Origin: JBFMHD01 sp040752395 [NCBI: Candidatus Hydrogenedentota bacterium]
GTDB taxonomy: Bacteria; JBFMHD01
Assembly: GCA_040752395.1 (NCBI GenBank)
Contig: JBFMHD010000007.1
Span: 1 to 30,610, forward strand
Direction: 5' to 3'
Length of the DNA stretch: 30,610 bases
Below, piece by piece: positions 1 through 7,925 of this stretch. Each line of letters starts with the position of its first letter. The stretch's first letter is position 1. The translations under genes were made by a program, and so were the position numbers. The notes under the pieces were generated by a model. The model was given only the letters and a program-made list of their open reading frames with translations, was not told the origin of the DNA and ran no database searches.

Positions 1-133
1 CGATGAAACAAATCAACGGCTTAATACTTTATATGAAGTAATTGTCCGACGTGAGGAACATGAAAAGATCGCAATGGAAGTTATAAAGCTCAGGCAGGAC
101 GTTGATATGCTTCTTAGAAAAATTGCTGTATAA
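1..133 (+). CDS. C-terminal end of an unidentified protein (left-edge partial)
   Basis: An open frame enters from the left edge (codons from base 2) and ends at TAA 131-133, giving 43 residues. The visible tail is highly charged and helical, with leucine/isoleucine/valine spacing typical of a coiled coil, and ends in LLRKIAV. No start, domain or family motif is in view, so no function is assigned. It converges on the Wzc-like gene on the other strand. The 86 bases between them contain a 14-bp perfect palindrome (AGATTGTACAATCT, 135-148) but no convincing terminator. It is probably the real end of a gene because the frame is uninterrupted and amino-acid composition looks natural. Confidence 0.5.
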   Translation, partial: DETNQRLNTLYEVIVRREEHEKIAMEVIKLRQDVDMLLRKIAV

Positions 134-219
134 TAGATTGTACAATCTGAAAAATAAAAATTACATACCTGCACAAAAATATTTTTTACTTAAAAAATAG
201 CTTGAGAGTTTAATGATGT

Positions 220-2436
220 TTAAGACTGGATTTTAGGTGCTGTAGTATCTTCTTTGGGTACTTCATAATACTGAAACGCGAGTTCCTCTTCGTCTTTATC
301 ACCATAATAAGCATAATGATAAGAATAGTAATAGGATGGTCCCATCTCACCTTCGGGCTGCATATAATTAAGACATACACCCCATATATTTCCACCAACA
401 TTTGATATGAGCTCCTTAGACCGAAGCACAGCTTCTCTTGCAGCCCTTTTATAAAAATATACAAGAAGAACACCATCAGTCTTAGAAGTAAGTATACAGG
501 CATCTGTAACTGGTATAATAGGTGGAGAGTCAAAAAGAACCTTATCGTATTCTGCCCAAGCCTCTTTTATAAAATCATCCATTTTAGCACTTGAGAGTAA
601 TTCCGCAGGATTCGGAGGCAAAGGTCCTGAGGAGATAAAATAAAGATTATTTATACCAGTACTAAGAACCAGCTCCCGCCATTCCGCACCACCAACAAGA
701 TAATTTACTATACCAGGGTCACGCTGAAAACCAAAGAATTTATGAATAGCCGGCCTTCTTAGATTTGTGCTTACAATCAGAGTTTTATAACCCATATTCG
801 CCATCAGGATACCAAGATTGACAAGGGTTGTAGTTTTGCCTTCTTGAGGTCCCGAACTGGTAACAGTAAGAGTTTTATATCTATCCTTAAAACCAATAAA
901 TTGTAGATTCGTTCTAAGGGTTCTGTAACTTTCAGATACTATGGATTTAGGTTCAAAATAAGTCACAAGTAACGGTGAGAACGGCTCTTTTTCTGTTTCT
1001 TTTTCTTGCTTTCCAACAAGCGCAGGACTGTCCTGAATATTTATTCTTGGTATAACGCCAAGTACAGGTATCCCAAGAAGATCTTCCACCTCTTCAACAG
1101 TACCTATTGAGGTATCAAGACTCTCAACAAGAAATGAAAATGCGATACCGATTATTAAACCAATTAAAAGACCAACGAAATATGTAACATTTTTAGATAG
1201 CCCGCCTCTTACAGTGCCTAAATTAGCAAGATCAACAATAACTACCCCTGAATCATCACCAAACAATTGAGAGTCGTACAATTTGGTGTTTAATAATTTC
1301 CATAACGTTGAATTTTTCTCAACCTTGAACTCCTGGTATGCCGTGGCAATATATGGGTCCTGAAGTGATTCTTTATCCAGTTTGTTTTTAATATCATCTA
1401 AAAGTTTATTTACTTCAGTCTCTTTCTTTAATGTCCTGTTAACCCGATCATCTATGAGCTGTATCTGTACTTGGAGTTCGTCATATAAATCAGATTTTAC
1501 TCTTTCTAAATTACTTTTTGCCTTCTCAACCTGTGGGTGTATCTCGGTATATATATCATTAACTCTGTTAAACTCCTTTAAAGCTGATACATACTGTGAA
1601 CGATATTCATTCAAAATTTGATCAATCGAAGATTCGCCTGTGCGGAACAAGGGGATTTCACCCTCTACCTCCATATTCTTTTGTAAGTTATTTAAAACAT
1701 TAATTAATCTATTTCTTTCTTCAGCTATTTTTGCTATTTCATTACTGTATTTAACATAGTCTTCAAATAAAGAAAGCTGTTCTGCAGAAAGCCTCCACTC
1801 ATTCGCAGCATACTCAATCTCACTTGTTATAAATTCTCTGGTACGTTGCTGAAGATTGATCCTATCCTCTGACTCAACTCTTATATATGCTTCAGCAACA
1901 CTATTAGCTATGGCTGAAGAAATGAGAGGGTCTTTAAATGATGCTGTTATTATAATATAATTGGTTTTCGGGTCCCGACTAACATAAATACTATTTCTAA
2001 TAATTTCTGACTTTTGAATAATAGCCTTTGCTCTTTCTTCATCATTAAGGTTTTTATCTATTAAAAAATAAGCAATTATTTTCTCTATCTGTTGCGGAGT
2101 ATATATTTTAATGTATTTATCTTTGCCTATCTGGGTCAATTGAGACAAATCAACCAATATACTTAATGCCTCTTTCGCTACCCTTTTTGATTGAATTATC
2201 TGCATAGCAGTTTGAATACTGCTCTCAAGCCTGATTACAGGTCTTCCTAATACATTCTGCTGTATCGCACCACCTGTTTTGAATTCTATTGAAGCAGAAC
2301 TATAATAAGTTGGTTTTTGTTTTAATATAATTAAATGGGATACAATTATAGCCGTTACTATTGAAAAAACTACTAACCATTTCCGTCGAAATAAAACATT
2401 TAAATAATCTCTAATTGTTGGTTCTGCTCTTTTCAT
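220..2436 (-). CDS. Wzc/CpsD-like polysaccharide co-polymerase with BY-kinase domain, Walker A' degenerate
   Basis: A 738-residue inner-membrane protein of the Wzz-plus-tyrosine-autokinase type, which sets chain length and drives export of capsular or exopolysaccharide. It has a Wzz-like N-terminus with a membrane helix near residues 20-38, a long coiled-coil periplasmic part, a second helix near 417-437, and then a cytoplasmic P-loop domain. Walker A (GPQEGKTT, about 527-535) and Walker B (VLFDSPP, about 632-638) are intact. The tail carries a tyrosine cluster (YYYSYHYAYY, about 700-710), the usual autophosphorylation target. The Walker A' motif, normally hhhDxDxR, reads LIVSTNLR near residue 555, so both aspartates are gone. 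Catalytic activity is therefore doubtful although the fold is clear. It is the last gene of the minus-strand operon, 61 bases after coaX. Its ATG has a purine-rich stretch (GGGAAG) upstream. Confidence 0.88.
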   Translation of the reverse strand: MKRAEPTIRDYLNVLFRRKWLVVFSIVTAIIVSHLIILKQKPTYYSSASIEFKTGGAIQQNVLGRPVIRLESSIQTAMQIIQSKRVAKEALSILVDLSQLTQIGKDKYIKIYTPQQIEKIIAYFLIDKNLNDEERAKAIIQKSEIIRNSIYVSRDPKTNYIIITASFKDPLISSAIANSVAEAYIRVESEDRINLQQRTREFITSEIEYAANEWRLSAEQLSLFEDYVKYSNEIAKIAEERNRLINVLNNLQKNMEVEGEIPLFRTGESSIDQILNEYRSQYVSALKEFNRVNDIYTEIHPQVEKAKSNLERVKSDLYDELQVQIQLIDDRVNRTLKKETEVNKLLDDIKNKLDKESLQDPYIATAYQEFKVEKNSTLWKLLNTKLYDSQLFGDDSGVVIVDLANLGTVRGGLSKNVTYFVGLLIGLIIGIAFSFLVESLDTSIGTVEEVEDLLGIPVLGVIPRINIQDSPALVGKQEKETEKEPFSPLLVTYFEPKSIVSESYRTLRTNLQFIGFKDRYKTLTVTSSGPQEGKTTTLVNLGILMANMGYKTLIVSTNLRRPAIHKFFGFQRDPGIVNYLVGGAEWRELVLSTGINNLYFISSGPLPPNPAELLSSAKMDDFIKEAWAEYDKVLFDSPPIIPVTDACILTSKTDGVLLVYFYKRAAREAVLRSKELISNVGGNIWGVCLNYMQPEGEMGPSYYYSYHYAYYGDKDEEELAFQYYEVPKEDTTAPKIQS

Positions 2437-2497
2437 TTCTCACTTCTTCCCTCTGTCTCCTCTCTTCTATTATTATTCATTATCTTCCCAATCTCTT

Positions 2498-3280
2498 TTA
2501 ATTATCGGTTTTCCCATCAAATTCCTTTATAATATTAAAATAACAAATTAGGCCCTGTAATGTCAAGTTAAAATTTATACAATTTACCTCTAAATAGGAT
2601 TTAATACTACTAAACATTCCACCTGTCCCCCAAATATAATAGTTCTTTACTATCTTCCTTATATCATTAATAAAACCGTTTATAGTATAAATCTGGGACC
2701 TTATGACACCTATTTGAATATTCTCATTAGTAGTGTTGCCGAAATACAAGAGAAGTCTTTTTTGTGGCTCAGTTACCAATCCGAGTTTTGAGGTAAATAC
2801 ATCAAGCGATTTAAAAGAAGTCATTATACCGGGGAAAATAACACCACCTATATACTTTCCTTTTTCATTAATAATGTCAAATGTAGTTGCTGTTCCTGCA
2901 TCTATAACAATCGCCGGATATCTTCTCGTTTTCACAATGTATAAAACATTACATATCCTGTCAGCACCAAGTTCATAAGGACAAGGGATTGAGATAAACT
3001 CTCTCACTTTTTCATAACTAACAAATTCAATGATAAAATGCTCATCTCCTTTTAAAAATTCTTTAAGTAAAATATCAATCTCAGGCACAACAGAAGAGAT
3101 TATAACCTTCTTTAATAGATACTCTCTTTTTAGTGCTACCACTGTATTTATTAAGCTTTGGGGAAGTTTATCTTTAACAGTTTCTATAGTTACTTTTTTT
3201 AAAATTCTACCATAATTGTCACCTACAGCTATATCGGTATTACTATTCCCAATATCCATAAGAAGTAATTTTTCAATCAT
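2498..3280 (-). CDS. coaX: Type III pantothenate kinase
   Basis: A 260-residue cytoplasmic enzyme that phosphorylates pantothenate with ATP, the first step of coenzyme A synthesis. Type III (CoaX) hallmarks are visible: the ASKHA phosphate loop DIGNSNT at residues 9-15, GADRICN near 104-110, and IDAGTATTFD near 126-135 followed by GGVIFPGI. Length matches the family. The ATG overlaps the stop codon of birA by four bases (ATGA), so the two are almost certainly translationally coupled. The pairing birA-coaX is common in bacteria and supports both calls. Confidence 0.95.
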   Translation of the reverse strand: MIEKLLLMDIGNSNTDIAVGDNYGRILKKVTIETVKDKLPQSLINTVVALKREYLLKKVIISSVVPEIDILLKEFLKGDEHFIIEFVSYEKVREFISIPCPYELGADRICNVLYIVKTRRYPAIVIDAGTATTFDIINEKGKYIGGVIFPGIMTSFKSLDVFTSKLGLVTEPQKRLLLYFGNTTNENIQIGVIRSQIYTINGFINDIRKIVKNYYIWGTGGMFSSIKSYLEVNCINFNLTLQGLICYFNIIKEFDGKTDN

Positions 3281-3864
3281 AATTCAGTGTCAAAAAATTT
3301 TTTTATCTTTTTTAAAATATTTATAAAGATATTTGTAATATCAGCATCTGTATAGTCACATAAACGCGAATATTCAAAATTCGGGACGCAACCACCAGTT
3401 TTTCTGATAATATTATAATAATTCATTCCAATACCTATAACAAGTCTTTTTATATATTTTGAATCAGACTGCGTTTCAAGGAGTATCCCGCAGGCTTTTT
3501 TACCGTCAATATATATATCATTCGGTTCCTTAATATAAGTTATAATATCTTTTTTTATCAGGGTTTTTATAACATCGTAGACTTTTTTTGTAATGGGTTT
3601 AACTAAGGTATCTGCAGTTTCGAGCTTCATCTTTTTTATGATACCGATACTGAACCATAATCCGCCAGAAGGGCTTAACCATTCTCTTCCAAACCTGCCC
3701 CTGCCATATCTCTGTATCTTACTCGCAACACATATAACTCTATCCTCACCTGTTTTAAGAAGTTTAAATACTTCATCCTGGGTACTATTACACTCTGAAA
3801 GTAAAACTACTTTAATATCATCACCGATTTCTTTTCCAACTTTTTTCTTATCAATCCATCTCAC
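3277..3864 (-). CDS. birA: Biotin-[acetyl-CoA-carboxylase] ligase, catalytic domain only
   Basis: This enzyme joins biotin to biotin-acceptor proteins such as acetyl-CoA carboxylase BCCP, by way of biotinyl-AMP. Family motifs are STQDEV (residues 27-32 from the start used here), GRGRFGREW (54-62, biotinyl-AMP loop) and KEPNDI followed by KKACGILLE (112-128). I place the start at GTG 3864 because GAGG lies eight bases upstream. The frame could be extended to a TTG at 3996, but that would overlap rsfS, lacks a ribosome site and adds 44 residues unlike the family. At 195 residues it has neither the N-terminal DNA-binding HTH nor a clear C-terminal SH3-like domain, so it should be a ligase without repressor function. 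The 103-base gap to rsfS consists partly of repetitive TCTGA-type words. Confidence 0.9.
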   Translation of the reverse strand: MRWIDKKKVGKEIGDDIKVVLLSECNSTQDEVFKLLKTGEDRVICVASKIQRYGRGRFGREWLSPSGGLWFSIGIIKKMKLETADTLVKPITKKVYDVIKTLIKKDIITYIKEPNDIYIDGKKACGILLETQSDSKYIKRLVIGIGMNYYNIIRKTGGCVPNFEYSRLCDYTDADITNIFINILKKIKKFFDTEL

Positions 3865-3967
3865 TTTTTTTACCTCTATACTGCAATTCAGACAGTAGAC
3901 TTGAATCACAGAATCTCCTGCATAAATAGAGTCTATAGTCTTGTGTCTGATGCCCCGTGTCTGAATC

Positions 3968-4309
3968 TCAGTAGTCCCATCGTGGTAAATCTGCAAATAA
4001 ATCTTCTATAGCATAATATTCTCTTACAGCTGGTAAAAATAAATGTATAATGATATCATAACAATCTATTAAAATCCATTCACTTTGTTTTTCTCCTTCA
4101 ATATGATGTATCTTGATTTTATTTTTATTCAGTTCTTCAACAAGTAATTTAGCGAGTGACCTATTATGGATGGTGTTTTGTGTATTAGCTATTACAAAGT
4201 AGTCACAAAAATATACAAATCCTCTTAAATCTATTACTGTAACTTTCTCTCCCTTTTTTGATATAATAAAATTAATTATCTTTTCCATGACATTGTTATT
4301 AAAATTCAT
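3968..4309 (-). CDS. rsfS: Ribosomal silencing factor RsfS (Iojap family)
   Basis: A 113-residue protein that binds ribosomal protein uL14 on the 50S subunit and blocks subunit joining, lowering translation when nutrients are short. Diagnostic features are VTVIDLRG, DYFVIANTQ, EGEKQSEWILIDCYDIIIHLF and the C-terminal REYYAIEDLFADLP block; length is normal. The ATG overlaps the stop of the upstream LCP-like gene by four bases (ATGA). The order nadD-yqeK-LCP-rsfS is a recognised arrangement in Clostridia and relatives, which supports the assignment. Confidence 0.94.
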   Translation of the reverse strand: MNFNNNVMEKIINFIISKKGEKVTVIDLRGFVYFCDYFVIANTQNTIHNRSLAKLLVEELNKNKIKIHHIEGEKQSEWILIDCYDIIIHLFLPAVREYYAIEDLFADLPRWDY

Positions 4310-5124
4310 TTAAGCTTATCCTTTAATCTATCTATAGCCGGCAAAAGCAATTTTTTCTCCTTTTTTACTGGGAAATTAGAGACCTGTATATTCTCTTTTT
4401 TAAAATTCGATATGTATTTTGAGACCTGCTTATAGTCATTTTTTTTCAAAAACGTTTGTATAAAACTCTTTTTGTCTGAATCGATAATTGTTTTTCCTAT
4501 AGTTTCTACCAACCTCTCATCAATTTTACCACCATTATTAAGGTAAAGCATAAAAGTTGTAGCATCAATCTCAACACCATCCTTTAATGTCTTCCACTTT
4601 AATTTAATATCCTTGTTTAACTTGATTTTAAGAGGTCCCAGGATACCAATAAATTTAACCAAATCTTGTTCATTGAGACTAAAGTATTTGAGATCCTTAA
4701 TCTTAAGCCATTCGTTTATTTTATCACATATTAACCGGTAATTTTTACTCTCTGAAGCATTACTTAACGTTATCTCATTTTCTATTACCATATCAGCTGG
4801 CATCTTTAGTATTTTACATTTGCCTTCTTGATCAAGAACAAACAATACAGCATATACCAGTTTGTCATTCTGAAGAATATCAAGATACATTACGGTTTGA
4901 TCAAACCTTGTTTCTGTCAGTTTCTTAAAAATATTTTTGAAATCCATGTTGACTAAAACCATAATAGAACTGATAAGAAATGTTATGCCAATAAAACTAT
5001 ATATAAAATATTTAAAAATTATTCTCTGATTATAAAATAAAAAATCTAATATTTGATTTGTTAATTTATTCAATCTTCTTTTTAATTTTGCTCCTTTGGG
5101 CTGTGGTACTTTATAGATTGTCAT
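4306..5124 (-). CDS. Divergent LytR-CpsA-Psr (LCP)-like membrane protein
   Basis: 272 residues from the ATG at 5124; a GTG four codons earlier (5136) is possible but has no ribosome site, whereas GAGAG precedes the ATG. There is one membrane helix near residues 38-61 with a basic cytoplasmic N-terminus, leaving the rest outside. The extracytoplasmic part follows the LCP outline: YLDILQ...VYAVLFVLDQEGKCKILKMPAD corresponds to the family's D-t-hh...hhSIPRDT segment, GILGPLKIKLN to its G-G-h-x-h-x-h segment, and DGVEIDATTFMLYLNNG to its substrate-helix region. The PRD arginine is alanine here (PAD, about residue 109) and the later R-x-R cluster is mostly lost, so lipid-pyrophosphate chemistry is uncertain. 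Its position between yqeK and rsfS, where LCP genes often sit, carries much of the weight. A plain membrane protein of unknown function is the alternative. Confidence 0.6.
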   Translation of the reverse strand: MTIYKVPQPKGAKLKRRLNKLTNQILDFLFYNQRIIFKYFIYSFIGITFLISSIMVLVNMDFKNIFKKLTETRFDQTVMYLDILQNDKLVYAVLFVLDQEGKCKILKMPADMVIENEITLSNASESKNYRLICDKINEWLKIKDLKYFSLNEQDLVKFIGILGPLKIKLNKDIKLKWKTLKDGVEIDATTFMLYLNNGGKIDERLVETIGKTIIDSDKKSFIQTFLKKNDYKQVSKYISNFKKENIQVSNFPVKKEKKLLLPAIDRLKDKLK

Positions 5125-5145
5125 GTAATCTCTCACTTATAAGTG

Positions 5146-5186
5146 GAGAAGAAGTGGGAAGTATCAGAAAAAAGAAGCAAGATAAC
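5146..5186 (+). repeat. Dispersed purine-rich word repeat (GAAGTGGGAAGTATCAG type)
   Basis: The gap between yqeK and the LCP-like gene contains the words AGAAGTGGGAAGTATCAG and AAAAAAGAAGCAAG in tandem. The same words in the same order occur in reverse complement at 7687-7740, and related ones at 11775-11822. This is a short copy of the word-repeat family described at 11775-11930. Confidence 0.6.
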
Positions 5187-5218
5187 GAAACTCTGCCGAA
5201 GACAGAGGCATTACGTTG

Positions 5219-5785
5219 TCATTTTAATCTGTTTTCTATATATTTTCTAAAATTTAAGGTTGCTGGATGTATGGTTTTCCCTTTCTTTTTAATATGCTTC
5301 ATCTTTTTATTAATCGTCAAGTAAGCTGTTTTATATAAATCTTTACTTGAGAGTTTTCTCAGTTCTTCTAAACTATCGAATTTTCGGCCGGGCTCTATAA
5401 AGTCCGAGATATAAATTAAAATACTCAAATCACCTGGCCGATTACTCCCTGTGGTATGCTCTCTTATAGCCTTTAATATATCTCTGTCTTTTATACCATA
5501 AACTTTTTTAGCTAATACACTACCTACTATTGAATGCCATACTGAAGATATATTCTGCTCATATTTATCAAGTCTGATCTTATGCTTCTTTATTAGTTCT
5601 CTTAATTCTTCTTTATTAAAATCTCTCGCACAATCGTGTAGTAAACCACTGATATAAGCTTTGTCTTCATTGATATGATGTTTGCGGGCTAAATTTCGTG
5701 CGGTTTTGGAAACCCCAAGTGAATGCCTGTATAACTCTTCAGATAATTCTCGCTTTAATCGCTGTTTCAATACTTTATAATCCAT
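5219..5785 (-). CDS. yqeK: YqeK-type HD phosphohydrolase, probable symmetrical Ap4A hydrolase
   Basis: A 188-residue HD-domain protein. The family cleaves diadenosine tetraphosphate to two ADP, using a di-iron or other metal centre. Metal ligands visible are H21 (YRHSLGVS), the HD pair H50-D51 in LLHDCARD, and the downstream WHSIVG and IREHTTG histidines followed by the SDFIEPGR signature of YqeK. Length is normal. It starts 11 bases inside the end of nadD, so the two are coupled; nadD-yqeK adjacency is very common. Confidence 0.92.
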   Translation of the reverse strand: MDYKVLKQRLKRELSEELYRHSLGVSKTARNLARKHHINEDKAYISGLLHDCARDFNKEELRELIKKHKIRLDKYEQNISSVWHSIVGSVLAKKVYGIKDRDILKAIREHTTGSNRPGDLSILIYISDFIEPGRKFDSLEELRKLSSKDLYKTAYLTINKKMKHIKKKGKTIHPATLNFRKYIENRLK

Positions 5786-6356
5786 ATAAATGATTCTTTT
5801 TTATATAATCAAAAATACCATCTGGTAATAGATATCTGCAACTTTTATCTACCAAAATAGATTTTCTTATTTCTGAAGATGAAATATTAATCTCGGTTTT
5901 AGAAATAAATATAGTTCTATCGTTTGATCGGATATTCCTGACATTTAAACCGGGCCGCTTAAAAATCACTAATCTGCAACTTTTTATAATCTCTTCGTAA
6001 TCTTTCCAATTCCTTAAATCATAGAAAGAATCAAGTCCAAGTATTAGATATAAATCAGAATCCGAAAAATTTTTTTTTAGTTTTTTTAATACTTCTATCG
6101 TATAAGTATAACCCTTTATCTTTTTTGCAATCTCAGAAACTTTAAATCTTCTCTCCTTTTTTACAGCAATCTTTAACATATCTAACCTGCGAATATAATC
6201 AGCATTATATTTTTTGGTTTTTTTATACGGGGATTTTAAATCAGGCACAAATAAAATATAATCAAGTTTAAGATTTGTAAGTGCATAATCAGCTATGTGT
6301 AAATGGCCAATATGTACAGGGTCAAAACTGCCACCCAAAACACCGATCTTTCTCAT
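5775..6356 (-). CDS. nadD: Nicotinate-nucleotide adenylyltransferase
   Basis: A 193-residue nucleotidyltransferase that converts nicotinate mononucleotide plus ATP to deamido-NAD, in NAD synthesis. The N-terminal GGSFDPVHIGH motif (residues 8-18) contains the HxGH ATP-binding signature, and the C-terminal ISSSEIRKS block provides the second ATP-binding motif. Length is typical. The ATG at 6356 has only a weak ribosome site. It lies 61 bases downstream of proA, a gap filled by CTTGCCTCTTGC repeats, and overlaps yqeK. Confidence 0.95.
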   Translation of the reverse strand: MRKIGVLGGSFDPVHIGHLHIADYALTNLKLDYILFVPDLKSPYKKTKKYNADYIRRLDMLKIAVKKERRFKVSEIAKKIKGYTYTIEVLKKLKKNFSDSDLYLILGLDSFYDLRNWKDYEEIIKSCRLVIFKRPGLNVRNIRSNDRTIFISKTEINISSSEIRKSILVDKSCRYLLPDGIFDYIKKNHLYGL

Positions 6357-6378
6357 TTACCACGTATCCATAGTCTTC

Positions 6379-6410
6379 ATCTTGCTTCTTGCCTCTTGCC
6401 TCTTGCTTCT
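6379..6410 (-). repeat. CTTGCYTCTTGC word repeat between proA and nadD
   Basis: A 32-base run of four CTTGCTTCTTGCCT-like units between two operon genes. The reverse complement (GAAGCAAGAGGCAAG) is the same vocabulary as the ends of the repeats at 7687-7740, 11775-11930 and 14328-14475. It sits inside an operon and shows no promoter or terminator shape. Confidence 0.6.
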
Positions 6411-6417
6411 ATGAGAA

Positions 6418-7674
6418 TTACTCCCGAACCTGTCCATTACCAAATATTATCCACTTGGGTACAGTCAGTTCTAAAAGACCCATAGGTCCTCGACAATGAA
6501 TCTTATCTGTACTTATTCCAACCTCAGCTCCTAATCCGAACTCAAATCCATCTGTAAACCTTGTAGAAGCATTTACATAACAAGCCGCTGAATCAACACT
6601 ATTTACAAATACCCATGCAGTTGTATAATTCTCAGTAATTATGCCATCAGAGTGATGTGAGCCGTATTTTTCAATATGGTCTATCGCTTCTTCTAAATTC
6701 TCAACTATCTTCACTGATAAAATTAAATCAAGATACTCTGTGTGCCAGTCTTCTTCTGTGGCCCTGGATATATTTGGAAACAACTTTCTGGTTTTGGGGC
6801 ATCCACGTAACTCTACACCAGAGCTGATGAATTTATCTACCATCTTTGGTAAGAATGATTTTGATAAATCTTTATGCACAAGTAATGTCTCCATAGCGTT
6901 ACACGTTGCAGGTCTTTGACACTTGGCATTGAGACATAACTCTAATGCCTTTGATTCATCAGCATCTTTATCAACATAAATGTGACATATACCCTTATAA
7001 TGTTTAATAACCGGGATTCTTGACTTTTCTGCCACGGCTCTTATAAGCGATTCACCACCTCGCGGTATAACAAGGTTTATATAATTCTCCAGCAGAAGTA
7101 ATTCCTGGACCAATTCTCTATCAGTACTATCAACAAATATAAGACCATCTTTAGGTAAACCAGCCTCGTTAAGTGATTCTCTGATTATTTCTGATAAAAT
7201 TCTGTTTGTATTCATTGATTCTTTTCCACCCCGGAGTATCGCGGTATTCCCTGACTTTATACAAAGAATCGCAGATTCTATGGTTACATTCGGCCTTGAC
7301 TCATAAATTATGAATATTACACCTATAGGTACCCTCATTCGGCCGATTTTTAAACCATTGGGTCTTGTCCTCATATCAAAAATTTCACCCACCGGGTCGG
7401 TTAGCATAATAACCTGGTGTACACTCTCTATCATTAATTGAATTTTTTTATCGTTTAACGACAACCTATCAATCAAGGCTTTACTCAATTTGTTTTTAAC
7501 AGCTATTTCTATATCCTTCTCATTCTCTTTTAAAACTTCACTTTTCTTCTGTTCAATCTTCTCTGCAATGAGTTGTAAAACATTATTCTTTAATTTAGTG
7601 TTTGCTGTTCTTATTGTTGGTGAAGCACTCATCGCTCTTTTTGCAATCCGTATCGCTGTTTCCTTTATATCCAT
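6418..7674 (-). CDS. proA: Glutamate-5-semialdehyde dehydrogenase (gamma-glutamyl phosphate reductase)
   Basis: A 418-residue aldehyde-dehydrogenase-fold enzyme of proline synthesis that reduces gamma-glutamyl phosphate with NADPH. The cofactor region reads VPIGVIFIIYESRPNVTIESA with SGNTAILRGGKE, the catalytic cysteine is in PATCNAMETLLVH (about residue 257), and the C-terminal CRGPMGLLELT motif is typical of ProA. Length is exactly in the family range. The start is supported by GGAG six bases before the ATG. Its usual partner proB is not in the window. It is the first gene of the minus-strand operon, with a promoter at 7766-7794. Confidence 0.97.
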   Translation of the reverse strand: MDIKETAIRIAKRAMSASPTIRTANTKLKNNVLQLIAEKIEQKKSEVLKENEKDIEIAVKNKLSKALIDRLSLNDKKIQLMIESVHQVIMLTDPVGEIFDMRTRPNGLKIGRMRVPIGVIFIIYESRPNVTIESAILCIKSGNTAILRGGKESMNTNRILSEIIRESLNEAGLPKDGLIFVDSTDRELVQELLLLENYINLVIPRGGESLIRAVAEKSRIPVIKHYKGICHIYVDKDADESKALELCLNAKCQRPATCNAMETLLVHKDLSKSFLPKMVDKFISSGVELRGCPKTRKLFPNISRATEEDWHTEYLDLILSVKIVENLEEAIDHIEKYGSHHSDGIITENYTTAWVFVNSVDSAACYVNASTRFTDGFEFGLGAEVGISTDKIHCRGPMGLLELTVPKWIIFGNGQVRE

Positions 7675-7686
7675 TTATAACTCCTA

Positions 7687-7740
7687 TGCCTCTTGCTTCT
7701 TTTTTCTGATACTTCTTACTTCTTACTTCCCACTTCTTCA
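7687..7740 (-). repeat. Word repeat in the proA leader
   Basis: The proA 5' leader (transcribed right to left) contains, in reverse complement, GAAGTGGGAAGT, two GAAGTAA units, GAAGTATCAG and AAAAAAGAAGCAAG. These words match 5146-5186 almost exactly apart from an extra internal GTAAGAA duplication. The orientation is opposite to the 5146 copy. Confidence 0.6.
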
Positions 7741-7765
7741 CTACCTATAACTGAGGTATTACTGA

Positions 7766-7794
7766 TTTATACATTTTCTGATTGACTTTTTCAA
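7766..7794 (-). promoter_or_regulatory. Sigma-70-type promoter for the proA operon
   Basis: On the minus strand TTGAAA (7794-7789), a 17-base spacer and TATAAA (7771-7766) form a near-consensus promoter about 90 bases upstream of the proA ATG. The -35 box lies inside the left 24-bp direct repeat (7781-7804). Confidence 0.6.
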
Positions 7795-7804
7795 GATTAA
7801 ATTT
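7781..7804. repeat. 24-bp direct repeat, left copy, flanking the toxin-antitoxin pair
   Basis: These 24 bases (beginning ATTGACTTTTTC, ending TTAAATTT) recur with no mismatch at 8584-8607. The left copy holds the -35 of the proA promoter on the minus strand and a TTGACT on the plus strand. Confidence 0.8.
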
Positions 7805-7879
7805 ACATTTAAATTAGTTCTTTTTGTTTTAAAGTGGTCAGTTGGAAAGTAGATTTTTTCAAAGAAATATTTAAAAAAT

Positions 7880-7908
7880 TTGACAGAGCTATTTATTTTT
7901 GATAAAAT
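7880..7908 (+). promoter_or_regulatory. Promoter of the toxin-antitoxin pair
   Basis: TTGACA (7880-7885), a 17-base spacer and TAAAAT (7903-7908) give a strong consensus promoter. The predicted start of transcription falls at about 7914-7916, right at the GAGG ribosome site (7915-7918), so the leader would be only about ten bases long. Confidence 0.7.
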
Positions 7909-7925
7909 ATTTGTGAGGTAAAAAT

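Noticed and set aside
135-148. Perfect palindrome AGATTGTACAATCT as a terminator
   Set aside because: Leaves only a 5-bp AT-rich stem with a 4-base loop and no U-run; it could be a protein-binding site but nothing supports that.
5058-5324. Plus-strand open frame of 88 codons across the yqeK-LCP gap
   Set aside because: It reads antisense through two confident genes, has no ribosome site and no family features.
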